In this document: positions 15,086 through 23,289 of the stretch, piece after piece
How the letters are laid out: each line of letters starts with the position of its first letter
Numbering within the stretch: the first letter of the stretch is position 1
IMG/VR virus record: IMGVR_UViG_3300028393_000325
Location: 1 to 24,263 of that record
Source of the DNA: a virus
Direction: 5' to 3' (one strand)
DNA: 24,263 nt
Made by a program: the position numbers and the translations under genes
The notes under the pieces: model-generated
What the model was told of the DNA's origin: nothing
The model's database searches: none
Seen by the model: the letters and a program-made list of their open reading frames with translations, nothing else

Positions 15086-17958
15086 TAGTTAGCCAACTTC
15101 TCTAGGGTTGCGTATTCAAATGTGTAAGTGTTTGAAGCGTTGCCAGAAATGATTGTTGCTTCAACTTGATTGGCAACAGTTGTATTGACTGCTACAGCCG
15201 TTGTAAATGAGTTATCTCCACCAGTTGTAGTTACGTCAATCTTTCCAACACCGCCAACAGTTCCAGATGAGCCAGAAGTACGAACAGTTACCAATGCTTC
15301 AAACTTGTAAACGCCAGTAGTTGTTGAGGTTGTTGTTGTAGAGAATGGTTGGTTTCCAGTTAATGTTGTTGTACCAATGCGAATCCTAAAAGTGGTAGTT
15401 GCTGCGTTTGCGCCAGCACGAGTTGCATAACCGACAAATCTAAATGTATCGCCAGCAACAATGCTGTTAGCAGCGGCAGTAAATCCAACAATGCGAGTTT
15501 CAGTATTAGCAATAGCGGATGTGGCGGCAGTTAGTTTTGCAACAAGTCTGTCAGAGTTTGCCTGAACATATTCAGTGGTAGCAATTCGAGTGCTGTTGGT
15601 TGCTCTTGCAGCCGTTGTTGCTAATGGTGCACCAGTTAATGATGGACTATTAAGTTTTGCATAACCTTGTGAAATGACATATTCAGTCGTAGCAATCTGT
15701 GTGGTATTGGTATCAACAGCAGCAGTAGTTGATAACGGAGTTCCAGTAAGGGTTGGGCTTGCAAGTTTTGCGTAGTTTTGATTTAAAACAAAAGCAGTAG
15801 TAGCAAGTTGTGTTGTAGCGGTATCAACGGCAGCAGTTGCCGCAGTTGGTATGCCATTTAATTGAATGTTGGTTGTTGCACCAGATACAGTAGAACCAAT
15901 GGTTATATTTGTAGTTGAACCAGAAAGACCTTGTGTTCCAATGCTTACTGACTTAACAACACCTGAAGGTGTAGCACCACCAAATAAAAGTAATGATTTT
16001 GTTGCAGTAGACGTAGACCCAATGGAAAGATTATTTGCTGCACCGCCAACATTTAATGATGTTGCTGTTGTATTAAACAAATCAAATGATGTTGAAGATG
16101 TGTTTAAACTTGTAGTAAAAGTTGGACTTGCTGTTCCAGCCTTGGAATCTAACTGTGTTTGTATTGAAGAAGTTACTCCATCTAAATAACCTATTTCAGT
16201 TGCACTTACGGTACCGATTGAAGTACTGCTAGGTAACTCTACATACCCAAATAATGCGATTGTTCCCTGCGGCGTATAATTAGGAGTACCAATTCTTATT
16301 AGTTTGTAATTACTTCCAGATCCAGAAGTAATAGCACCAGTACCTATGTTTATTACATGTCTTACTGAACTACCACTATCAACAGCCTCAAGATTTCTAA
16401 CTGAATAGTTATCCTCTACGGCTATTTCACCAGAAACAGTAGCATAACTTGAGCCACCACTTAGTATGTTATTAGTTCCACCCGTTTGTGGATATACATA
16501 ATTAGCAACATTACCAAGAGATAAATTATCTGTACCAGTAAATGCAGAAAATGTTGCGCCACCAAGAACACTTGTAGTTAGTGTTGGACTTGTTCCAAAA
16601 ACTAAAGAACCAGTTCCCGTTTCATTTGAAATAACTCCAGCAAGTTCTGCGGAAGTGGTTGCAGCAAACTGAGATAACTTACCAGCCGTTATAGCTTTAG
16701 CAGCTAAGTCGGTAGTTAGACTCGTAACTTGTGATTGCGCAATTGTGATTGGATCGCTACCTGCACTTGCGTGAGAACTAGCATGAGAAGTTGGCGTTCT
16801 AGAATCGCTTAGTCGTGAGTCAGTTGTAATAACTGCTGTGCCAGATACTTTAGTTGGGTCAATAGCCGCACTTGCGTTAATGTCTGCGTTAACTATTGTT
16901 CCATCTACTATTTTTGCAGAAGTAACAGAGTTATCTACCGGAGTGCGTTGGTCAGATAATCTAGCATCAGTTGTAATTACCGCCGTACCTGTCACCTGAC
17001 TTGGAGTAATAGCCAAAGCAGTTTGATCTATACCAATGGTCGCAGCTGAACTTGTACCTGAGTTAGTTATAGGTGCGGTTACTGCTACAACACCGCTTGC
17101 GCCCTGAACACCTTGAGTTCCCTGAATGCCCTGGATACCTTGTGGGCCTTGTGCGCCAGTTGCTCCAGTTGGGCCTTGTGGGCCTACGTTACCAACTGAA
17201 ACAATGATAAATAGAACAGCATGATTATTGGAAAAGTTAGTTGTTCCAACTCCACCCGAAGCAATTAAAGTTACTGGAAATGAATCCCATGTTGAATTGT
17301 AAGTGGGTGTTCCCGATACTTCCCACTTTTGATAATTGGCTGAATCATTTTGATCTTGAATGATAAGAACATCGTATTGATTTATTAGATCAAGAAACAC
17401 GCTATCGTCTTGAGCATCGGCATCTAAATGGCTAACTCTTAGTGCAGTAGAACTTACCTGTGTCGTATTATTCCAACCAAGATTGTTACTTGTCGGATCA
17501 CCACTTGTTGAAGTTGTTTTAGCTTTGTAGTGATAATGCGTAGAGCTTCCACCTGAAGTTCCTTGTGGCCCCGTTGCGCCTGTATCGCCTTTATCACCTT
17601 TAAGTCCTTGAATGCCTTGAATGCCTTGAATGCCTTGAGAACCAGTTGCGCCAGTTGCTCCCGTAGCACCAGTTGCACCAGTAGCACCAGTATCGCCTTT
17701 AGGCAAAACCAAGTTAAGAACTTGTGCAGGTGTCGTGCCTGTGATTGTTGCGCTAGCTGTTACGCCGCCCGTAACTGTTCCAACTGATAAAACATTAGAT
17801 GGCCCGGTTGCACCTGTTGCACCTGTCGCACCTTGAACGCCAACATTTGAAGTCGTTATTTCAGCATTTGTTTCAGTTACCGAAATTGTTGCAGACGTAT
17901 CAGAAGTAACTACTATGCTTGCATTTGTTTCTGCAATAACGATAGTTGAATCTGACAT
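15085..17958 (-). CDS. Collagen-like fibre protein
   Basis: A 957-residue protein, coupled on both sides by TAATG. Residues 1-36 are a short beta repeat. Gly-x-y collagen-like blocks lie at about 40-53, 88-134 and 257-289, separated by a globular part (140-255) with LRVSHLDADAQDDSVFLDLI. Later come two copies of GTAVITTD(A/S)RLSD(Q/S)RTP, then phage-fibre repeats with ATTAFV/ATTEYV near 700-800, and a beta-rich C-terminal domain (about 803-957). This is a trimeric fibre, likely binding a receptor or surface. Its place between portal and capsid protease, not behind the tape measure, is unusual and leaves open a head or neck fibre. Confidence 0.88.
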   Translation of the reverse strand: MSDSTIVIAETNASIVVTSDTSATISVTETNAEITTSNVGVQGATGATGATGPSNVLSVGTVTGGVTASATITGTTPAQVLNLVLPKGDTGATGATGATGATGATGSQGIQGIQGIQGLKGDKGDTGATGPQGTSGGSSTHYHYKAKTTSTSGDPTSNNLGWNNTTQVSSTALRVSHLDADAQDDSVFLDLINQYDVLIIQDQNDSANYQKWEVSGTPTYNSTWDSFPVTLIASGGVGTTNFSNNHAVLFIIVSVGNVGPQGPTGATGAQGPQGIQGIQGTQGVQGASGVVAVTAPITNSGTSSAATIGIDQTALAITPSQVTGTAVITTDARLSDQRTPVDNSVTSAKIVDGTIVNADINASAAIDPTKVSGTAVITTDSRLSDSRTPTSHASSHASAGSDPITIAQSQVTSLTTDLAAKAITAGKLSQFAATTSAELAGVISNETGTGSLVFGTSPTLTTSVLGGATFSAFTGTDNLSLGNVANYVYPQTGGTNNILSGGSSYATVSGEIAVEDNYSVRNLEAVDSGSSVRHVINIGTGAITSGSGSNYKLIRIGTPNYTPQGTIALFGYVELPSSTSIGTVSATEIGYLDGVTSSIQTQLDSKAGTASPTFTTSLNTSSTSFDLFNTTATSLNVGGAANNLSIGSTSTATKSLLLFGGATPSGVVKSVSIGTQGLSGSTTNITIGSTVSGATTNIQLNGIPTAATAAVDTATTQLATTAFVLNQNYAKLASPTLTGTPLSTTAAVDTNTTQIATTEYVISQGYAKLNSPSLTGAPLATTAARATNSTRIATTEYVQANSDRLVAKLTAATSAIANTETRIVGFTAAANSIVAGDTFRFVGYATRAGANAATTTFRIRIGTTTLTGNQPFSTTTTSTTTGVYKFEALVTVRTSGSSGTVGGVGKIDVTTTGGDNSFTTAVAVNTTVANQVEATIISGNASNTYTFEYATLEKLAN
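17560..17700 (-). repeat. Tandem 9-base repeats coding collagen triplets
   Basis: The fibre gene holds tandem 9-base units in this stretch. On the plus strand, about four copies of GCCTTGAAT type units lie at 17606-17639 (Gly-Ile-Gln repeats), and copies of GCACCAGTT type units lie at 17641-17695 (Gly-Ala-Thr repeats). Such runs can gain or lose units by slippage while keeping the frame. Confidence 0.8.
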
Positions 17959-18305
17959 TACTTTGTAACCTCTGGATCAACTAGGAATGTTCCTTGAATT
18001 AAACGAGTCACCGCGCTACCGCCAGACACCATTTCAAGATCATAAACATATTGACCAGTTGGAACGCCTGCCGTTGTAGCAGCTGAAGCGGCTACTGTAA
18101 TCGTTCCAGCAGTACCGCCCAAAGTAATTCCAGAACCGTTCGTCAAACTCAAAACTGTTGAACTGGCATCGTAGCTTGTTCTTACCTGCATACGACTTGA
18201 GTAACCAGTTAAATTAACTGGAAGTGAATTGACATTCCAAGTAAGCGACAAATCAAAAGTCGCGCCTTGATACATTGTGATGTTGTAGATTGCAGGATTT
18301 TGCAT
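17958..18305 (-). CDS. Beta-rich fibre-associated structural protein
   Basis: A 115-residue protein linked by TAATG to both portal (upstream) and fibre (downstream). It starts NPAIYNITMYQGATFDLSLT and ends with YVYDLEMVSGGSAVTRLIQG and VDPEVTK. This pattern (strand, Gly-rich turn, YDLE, RLIQGTF, PEVTK) is shared by small proteins I recall beside tail fibres in many environmental phages, including marine ones. An immunoglobulin-like beta-sandwich is likely. The probable role is an adaptor for the collagen-like fibre or a virion decoration. Confidence 0.7.
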   Translation of the reverse strand: MQNPAIYNITMYQGATFDLSLTWNVNSLPVNLTGYSSRMQVRTSYDASSTVLSLTNGSGITLGGTAGTITVAASAATTAGVPTGQYVYDLEMVSGGSAVTRLIQGTFLVDPEVTK

Positions 18306-19663
18306 TATTGGACTCCGTAAACTGATTCAGGATTTAGTGGGTCAATTTGTGCGATTGATTGCAATGCAGTTGATGGAAGTCCAGTATGAGAAATCTTAGG
18401 TAGATTTAACGCCACCAAAACGGAAGCAGGGTCAAAGCCCGACAAGATAAGTTTTTGAGCCATCGTAACGCGCTTATCTGTTTCAACAAGAGAAGCAGCA
18501 CCCAAATCAACATTGGCCAAAGGAACGCGGTAAACATCGCCACCATCAACAGGTCGCAAATCTTCAAATCGTCTAATGTCATTAACACTTAAGAATCCTG
18601 CCTGCGAACCAATTGAATAACCATTCATGCGAGTTGCAAAGTCACCACGCAAAAGACCATCTACGTTGAAGCGAATGAATGCGCCTTGTGGCAATAGTGC
18701 GCTGTAAGCATCTTCCATCTTCGCAATGTATGGGCGCAAAGTATGAGTAACAAAGTTAATGCTGTTTTGCTCTACCGATGCATATGACTGCGCACCCGGT
18801 GTTGTAACGCCGATCATATGTGGTGGCACTCTAAACATTCTTGCCACTTCTTCAATGGCTAACTTGCGACTATCAAGCATCTGTGCTTCATCTGGGTTTA
18901 CACCAGTTCTAACAAACTTTGCACCACCAGTTAGAAGTCCAGTTTTATTTGACTTTCTAAATCCACTATGACGTTGATTGAATCCATCAACAAGATTCTT
19001 AGCTTGATCGCTATTAAGACTTTGTGGAGTTTCAATAATTCCTGAAGTTGTTGCACCTTGTCCAAAGAAACGTGAAGCAAAAGATTGTAATGCAGTTGTC
19101 AGACCCAAATTGTCTTTGAGTTCTGTGACTCTAGACATTCCGCGTAGATCGCCAGCCTTGCGCAATTCTGTAATCTGGAGCATATCTTGTTTGCTAACTG
19201 CTGTAGATTCATTTTCATCAATTACATATTCGATTTCACGAGTTACTTTATTGCGAGATACACGAACGCGATATGGGTCTATTACAACAAGATTGATAAC
19301 CTGACCAGAGTTATCTCTGAATACTCTGATGAAAGCGTTGCCATCTAGCAATAGCGAAATAAGAACCTGTTGATAATGTTCTGAACGCAACAGATCAACA
19401 TCTGGTCTTTGAATCCAAGCAGGTTGTGGTCGATAAGGAACGCGATCACCATCACGGCGAATAAATGAATCAACTGGAAGTGTAGAAATAGTGTCAGAAA
19501 TTAAAAGAACGCAAGCATAGAAAGCGTTAATTTTCATCGCTTGAGTTTGATCTATGTTTGTGCCGGCTTCAGTTGTGAATGCAAAAGAATCACCTGCGCC
19601 CCAAATGGATTGAAAGCTGATCGCGCGTTCTTCTTCGTTACGACCTGTTAAATTACCAAGCAT
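18305..19663 (-). CDS. Portal protein, HK97 gp3-like
   Basis: A 452-residue protein starting at TAATG overlap with the small hydrophobic protein. It shows KINAFYACVLLISDTISTLP, then GNAFIRVFRDNSGQVINLVV and IDPYRVRVSRNK, and the helical core KLAIEEVARMFRVPPHMIG followed by SYASVEQNSINFVTHTLRPY. These are standard segments of HK97-type portals, which form the dodecameric DNA gate at one capsid vertex and bind the terminase. Length is normal for the family (about 400-450). Confidence 0.96.
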   Translation of the reverse strand: MLGNLTGRNEEERAISFQSIWGAGDSFAFTTEAGTNIDQTQAMKINAFYACVLLISDTISTLPVDSFIRRDGDRVPYRPQPAWIQRPDVDLLRSEHYQQVLISLLLDGNAFIRVFRDNSGQVINLVVIDPYRVRVSRNKVTREIEYVIDENESTAVSKQDMLQITELRKAGDLRGMSRVTELKDNLGLTTALQSFASRFFGQGATTSGIIETPQSLNSDQAKNLVDGFNQRHSGFRKSNKTGLLTGGAKFVRTGVNPDEAQMLDSRKLAIEEVARMFRVPPHMIGVTTPGAQSYASVEQNSINFVTHTLRPYIAKMEDAYSALLPQGAFIRFNVDGLLRGDFATRMNGYSIGSQAGFLSVNDIRRFEDLRPVDGGDVYRVPLANVDLGAASLVETDKRVTMAQKLILSGFDPASVLVALNLPKISHTGLPSTALQSIAQIDPLNPESVYGVQ

Positions 19664-19800
19664 TATTGACCCTTCTCAAATGCAATACCAACTAGCAAAA
19701 TACTTATGCCAGCTGCAACTATGCCTAATGGCAGGATGAACAAACCTAGACCCAGTGAGATTGTTGCTAGACCAACCACTTGCAGGATAGACGGGATCAA
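19663..19800 (-). CDS. Tiny hydrophobic protein between terminase and portal (TTG start)
   Basis: A 45-residue frame. TTG 19800 lies 5 bases after AGGAG (19810-19806), which itself overlaps the large-terminase stop. The TAA stop overlaps the portal start (TAATG). Apart from the first residues and the end FEKGQ, the protein is hydrophobic throughout (LQVVGLATISLGLGLFILP, then GIVAAGISILLVGIA), giving two short TM segments with a Pro-Gly turn. It fills nearly all of the gap between the two genes. I recall similar tiny membrane proteins at this spot in actinophages and prophages. Function unknown. Without the TTG start it is easily missed. Confidence 0.75.
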   Translation of the reverse strand: MIPSILQVVGLATISLGLGLFILPLGIVAAGISILLVGIAFEKGQ

Positions 19801-19808
19801 TGCAACTC

Positions 19809-21323
19809 CTAGAAACTAAAGAACTGTGGCACAACGGGTTCTTCACGCGAAACAGTTGCCCTATCAAATCCTATGATACTAGCAACGGCGGCATCTATCT
19901 TTCGTGGCGAACCACGATGTTCTTTCACGATGCGTGGCCCTAGTCTGTCGGTCTTAACAACTGCGTTCTGCAAGTGACGTAGAAGCAACGGATTTCCATC
20001 ATGCGTGAGTTTCCCAGACACAACTGCATCATAAAACTTTGAACACGCCGGAACCATGCGAGCAGGTGAAGTTGAAGGCCATTCGACTATTGGAAATCCT
20101 GCTTCATCTAGAACCTGCATTGTGCGTTGCCAACGGAAAGGGTCACACGCAATTTCTCTTACATTTTGTGTGCCACAGAATTCAATGATTGTATTTTCTA
20201 CTTCTAAAATGTCCACTCGCCAATCGTCTTGATCTTCAGGTTGCTTTTCCCATGCCTTGACCATAAAGACATACGGCTGTTCTTCACAAGTAACGCCGAC
20301 AATAACTGAAGCATCACCGCTAAACGAACCATCGAAACCTAAGACAACTGGAACGTCTGGATCAATAGTGCGTTTAACTTCTAGTTGTTCCCATGCTCCG
20401 TTAGGTAGCCATGCCATTTGACTACTCACCCATTGATTGCATCGCTTAGTTCTGAACTCTGCTTCTGGCGTTCGCTTGACCATAGCTGCAAAATCTTTAG
20501 GATCATTGAGATCACCAAATGCCGGGTTTGCTTGTTTCCAAGTTGATTCGAGATGATGATCTGCTTCGCCTTCTGCTTCCCACCATGCCATAAAGAAACT
20601 GGTATCAACAACTTCCTTCTGTGCCACACGCTTTCCGTATTGGTAAAGGTTGTAAGCGATTGAATCTTGACCAGTTGAATCAGCTTTGACTCCAGCGGTT
20701 GTTAATGAGATCAACATTGGTTCACGCCTTGCGCCCATTCCAAGTTGCATAACGTCAAACAGTTCGCGGTTGGGTGATGCGTGAAGTTCGTCAAATATAA
20801 CGCAGGTTGGACTTAGACCTTCTTTGGAATAAGACTCACTTGAAAGAACACGATATACAGAACCAGTTGCCGGTACTTCTATGGCATCGCGGTACACGTT
20901 GCAAATTTCTGCAAGTTCTGGTTCTGCTTCAATCATTCTCTTAGCATCGCTGAACACAATACGCGCCTGATCTTTGTCAGCTGCACAAGAATAAACTTCG
21001 CCACCTGCCGGCCCCATGATCAATGACCAAAGACCAATGCCAGAACCTAATGCGGATTTACCGTTCTTGCGAGCCATGCCAATTAGCGCGGTGCGGTGTC
21101 TAAACTTTCCATCTGCGCCAACGGCAAACAAATGCCTAAACAATTCATGCTGCCAAGGTCGAAGTTGCATCTTGTCACCTGCATACCCGGCAACAGTTTC
21201 CTTAGTTTGGATAGCAAACGTGTCTATAAAGTCAGACACTTGCGAGCCACGCGATTTGGTAAGCGCAGCTTTGTTAACAGGTGTTAGCCAAGTTGGTGGC
21301 CAAGATTCAATTTTGGCTGGCAC
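19809..21323 (-). CDS. terL: Terminase large subunit
   Basis: A 504-residue packaging motor. The ATPase part has Walker A GMARKNGKS (82-90), Walker B VIFDE (175-179) and coupling motif SLTTAG (206-211). The RNase H-like nuclease part has D331 and D337 in GFDGSFSGDAS, D394 in IACDPFRWQ and D477 in RKIDAAVAS. An adenine-binding-like segment LRPWQHELF (54-62) precedes it. It overlaps the small subunit by 17 bases. It belongs to the Terminase_1/HK97-like group, often used by cos phages. Together with the portal it moves DNA into proheads and cuts concatemers. Confidence 0.96.
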   Translation of the reverse strand: MPAKIESWPPTWLTPVNKAALTKSRGSQVSDFIDTFAIQTKETVAGYAGDKMQLRPWQHELFRHLFAVGADGKFRHRTALIGMARKNGKSALGSGIGLWSLIMGPAGGEVYSCAADKDQARIVFSDAKRMIEAEPELAEICNVYRDAIEVPATGSVYRVLSSESYSKEGLSPTCVIFDELHASPNRELFDVMQLGMGARREPMLISLTTAGVKADSTGQDSIAYNLYQYGKRVAQKEVVDTSFFMAWWEAEGEADHHLESTWKQANPAFGDLNDPKDFAAMVKRTPEAEFRTKRCNQWVSSQMAWLPNGAWEQLEVKRTIDPDVPVVLGFDGSFSGDASVIVGVTCEEQPYVFMVKAWEKQPEDQDDWRVDILEVENTIIEFCGTQNVREIACDPFRWQRTMQVLDEAGFPIVEWPSTSPARMVPACSKFYDAVVSGKLTHDGNPLLLRHLQNAVVKTDRLGPRIVKEHRGSPRKIDAAVASIIGFDRATVSREEPVVPQFFSF

Positions 21324-21756
21324 GAGCCTTCAGTTCTTCTAACTTAGATGCACGTTTGACTTCAGCTACGCCAAGTCTTGAACGGTCTGTTGGCGTGAAT
21401 CCTAAAAGTGACAAGTTAGCAACTAACTGACGGTCAAGGTCGCGCAAGGCTTTGCGTTCATCTGGTCTGTTGTTTTGCAAAACCTGAATGCGCAAGTTAC
21501 GGCGTTCGTCTAATAATTCACAAGTCATAAGAAGAATCTCAATGTCGGTTAATGGGCTTAACCACGTTTGTCCCATTCCCCAAATACGTTCCCAAAGTTC
21601 TGTTCCGGCAGAACCTAATGGGCGGTTAGGTTCTGGAATGTCATAAGCAGAAGGCAACAGCACAAGTTCTTTTTGGTCTGGCAATGTACGTTTGCCTGGG
21701 TTGCCAGTAAGCCGTTTCTGTTCAATCGGTTTTGGTGGTCTGCCACGCGGAGCCAT
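21307..21756 (-). CDS. terS: Terminase small subunit, P27 family
   Basis: A 149-residue basic protein. The start GRPPKPIEQKRLTGNPGKR is the P27-family signature, and the helical remainder has GTELWERIWGMG and TDIEILLMTCELLDERRN. It ends with a helix that oligomerises in relatives. It recognises the packaging site and guides the large subunit. A GAGGA site lies in the last codons of the methyltransferase gene, 7 bases before the ATG. It overlaps the large subunit by 17 bases. Confidence 0.93.
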   Translation of the reverse strand: MAPRGRPPKPIEQKRLTGNPGKRTLPDQKELVLLPSAYDIPEPNRPLGSAGTELWERIWGMGQTWLSPLTDIEILLMTCELLDERRNLRIQVLQNNRPDERKALRDLDRQLVANLSLLGFTPTDRSRLGVAEVKRASKLEELKARASQN

Positions 21757-21759
21757 TGT

Positions 21760-22839
21760 TTAGTCCTCTAACAGTTGTGCTTCTAGACCAGTTTGTTTTT
21801 CTAATCTATCAAGTATGACATCAACATATTTTGGGTCGAGTTCAACACCAAAGGCTTGCTGACCATTTCTATCTGCTGCTAACAGAGTTGAACCGCTTCC
21901 TGAAAATACATCAAGTATTTTTGCGCCTTTGTCAATAAATGAAACGCACCAATCCATAACCGGTGATGGCTTCATTGTGACGTGTTGTTTCGTTTCACCA
22001 GACCAATGATGTTCCAACAATCTAGTTTGCTTTCCTAGATTTGTCCAAGCCAATTCAAACTCGCTAAATGAAACATTAGCAATTTTTTTGTACCAACAAA
22101 GCCAATGATTATTAACAGGCAACTGATCTGTAAAATAATTGCCTCCCCAAATAATTGCTTTTGGAGCTAGATTTAGAATGAAAGTAACATCTGGTTTAAA
22201 TGAATCCCAATCTCCTCTATGAAATTCTTTTTTTCCATTTCCTAAAGTTTGCTTGTCTGCATTTATTCCATAGGGAGGATCTGTAATTACAGCATCAAAT
22301 GTTGTACCAAACCTATTAATAACATTTTGATCAGATGAGTCACCGCAAATAACATGATGCTTTCCAATCACCCAATGGTCACCTAGCTTTGCTCTTGTAG
22401 GAGCATCTTCAAAAGACAAGGGGTCATCGTTATCATCTTGAGCAACTGGCGGTTCTAGATTCTCAAATCCAAGTTCCTCAAGCTCCCAACCATTGGCATC
22501 AAGTTCAAGTAACTGATCTGCAAGAACCTTGTCATCCCATTCAGCAAGTTCTGCGGTGCGGTTGTCAGCTAGTGCGAAGGCGCGTATCTGTTCCCAACTC
22601 CAACCAATCGGAGTTCTGGCAATTACGATTTCAGTCCAGCCCAAATTCTTTGCAGCTTCTAGTGTGCCGTTGCCGGCAACCACGATTGAGTCGGGCGTTA
22701 CGCAGATTGGTTTGCGTTGCCCAAATTTAAGAAGTGAGTTCTCGATTGCTTGCAGGTTTCGCGCATCATGTTTACGCGCATTCACCGGGTCTGGTGTCAG
22801 GCTGCTGATCGCAACGGTTTCAATTTTCAAATCGGTCAT
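21760..22839 (-). CDS. ParB-like domain fused to DNA methyltransferase
   Basis: A 359-residue protein. Residues 1-100 are a ParB/sulfiredoxin-like domain (ISSLTPDPVNARKHDARNLQ, IVVAGNGTLEAAKNLG). After an acidic linker, the methyltransferase starts about residue 150 (GDHWVIGKHHVICGDS). The catalytic motif is DPPY (187-190), and the AdoMet motif FSGSGS lies at 312-317, after DPPY, so the order is of the beta class. DPPY favours N6-adenine; N4-cytosine is possible. No restriction partner is next to it, so protection of phage DNA or marking of the packaging region is likely. No strong ribosome-binding site is seen. Confidence 0.92.
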   Translation of the reverse strand: MTDLKIETVAISSLTPDPVNARKHDARNLQAIENSLLKFGQRKPICVTPDSIVVAGNGTLEAAKNLGWTEIVIARTPIGWSWEQIRAFALADNRTAELAEWDDKVLADQLLELDANGWELEELGFENLEPPVAQDDNDDPLSFEDAPTRAKLGDHWVIGKHHVICGDSSDQNVINRFGTTFDAVITDPPYGINADKQTLGNGKKEFHRGDWDSFKPDVTFILNLAPKAIIWGGNYFTDQLPVNNHWLCWYKKIANVSFSEFELAWTNLGKQTRLLEHHWSGETKQHVTMKPSPVMDWCVSFIDKGAKILDVFSGSGSTLLAADRNGQQAFGVELDPKYVDVILDRLEKQTGLEAQLLED

Positions 22840-22965
22840 GAATTGAGTCTAATCAAAAACCGCATAAAACCGCCATTTTTTCAAATCGGGAATTTCGCGG
22901 AGATGTGCAAAAGTTTGGGTCGGGGTATGCTGTGTCAAACCTATGTGAGATTTTGACCCACTCCC
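22840..22965 (-). promoter_or_regulatory. Leader upstream of the methyltransferase-terminase genes, candidate promoter
   Basis: A 126-base gap between the HNH stop and the methyltransferase start. On the minus strand a perfect TTGACA (22938-22933) is present, with AACTTT at 17-base spacing (22915-22910), a weak -10. A 12-base sequence CCGATTTGAAAA occurs at 22889-22878 in the leader and again at 22835-22824 inside the first codons of the gene. No convincing terminator or additional gene is seen. Confidence 0.3.
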
Positions 22966-23289
22966 CTATTTTTCTGGTGGATTATTGCCACGCCTTGAGT
23001 TACATGACCTATGAGCTGCGATAAGTGGACTAGATGGATCGCCCGGATAGTAATGGTCAGCCGTAAACGGATCATCTAATCTACGGCCTTGACCGCATAA
23101 CCAACAGACTGTTGCCGTATCCCTAACGATCTTTGCCTGCTTCTGATAAGAACCCTTGTAATGCGGTCTAGTAGCGTTCCTAGTGGCATCTGCGACCTTC
23201 TGACAGTCGTTACAGAGTGATGGGTTGCGGTGTAAGGCTTTGCACTTTAGGCAGGGTTTATTGAACGGCACGTTGCATAACTTTGCCAT
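22966..23289 (-). CDS. HNH endonuclease
   Basis: A 107-residue protein. An N-terminal zinc-like pair (C-x2-C in PCLKCKAL, then CNDC) is followed by a basic stretch, then CWLCGQGRRLDDPFTADHYYP, where the DH is the first catalytic part. AAHRSCNSRRGN supplies the last His and Asn-type residues. ATG 23289 overlaps the hydrolase gene by 32 bases. A GTG at 23271 giving VPFNKPCLKC is plausible because relatives often begin MPF. HNH nucleases next to terminases help cohesive-end cutting in several phages. Confidence 0.88.
   Translation of the reverse strand: MAKLCNVPFNKPCLKCKALHRNPSLCNDCQKVADATRNATRPHYKGSYQKQAKIVRDTATVCWLCGQGRRLDDPFTADHYYPGDPSSPLIAAHRSCNSRRGNNPPEK

Noticed and set aside
17454-17687. 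Minus-strand ORF with FKAFKAFKD-type repeats
   Set aside because: An alternative frame of the collagen repeats; the repeats come from the 9-base units of the real fibre gene.
19676-19867. Minus-strand 63-codon ORF across the terminase-portal gap
   Set aside because: It overlaps the large-terminase end out of frame and has no ribosome-binding site. The TTG-started hydrophobic frame in the same place fits the gap and joins the portal by TAATG.
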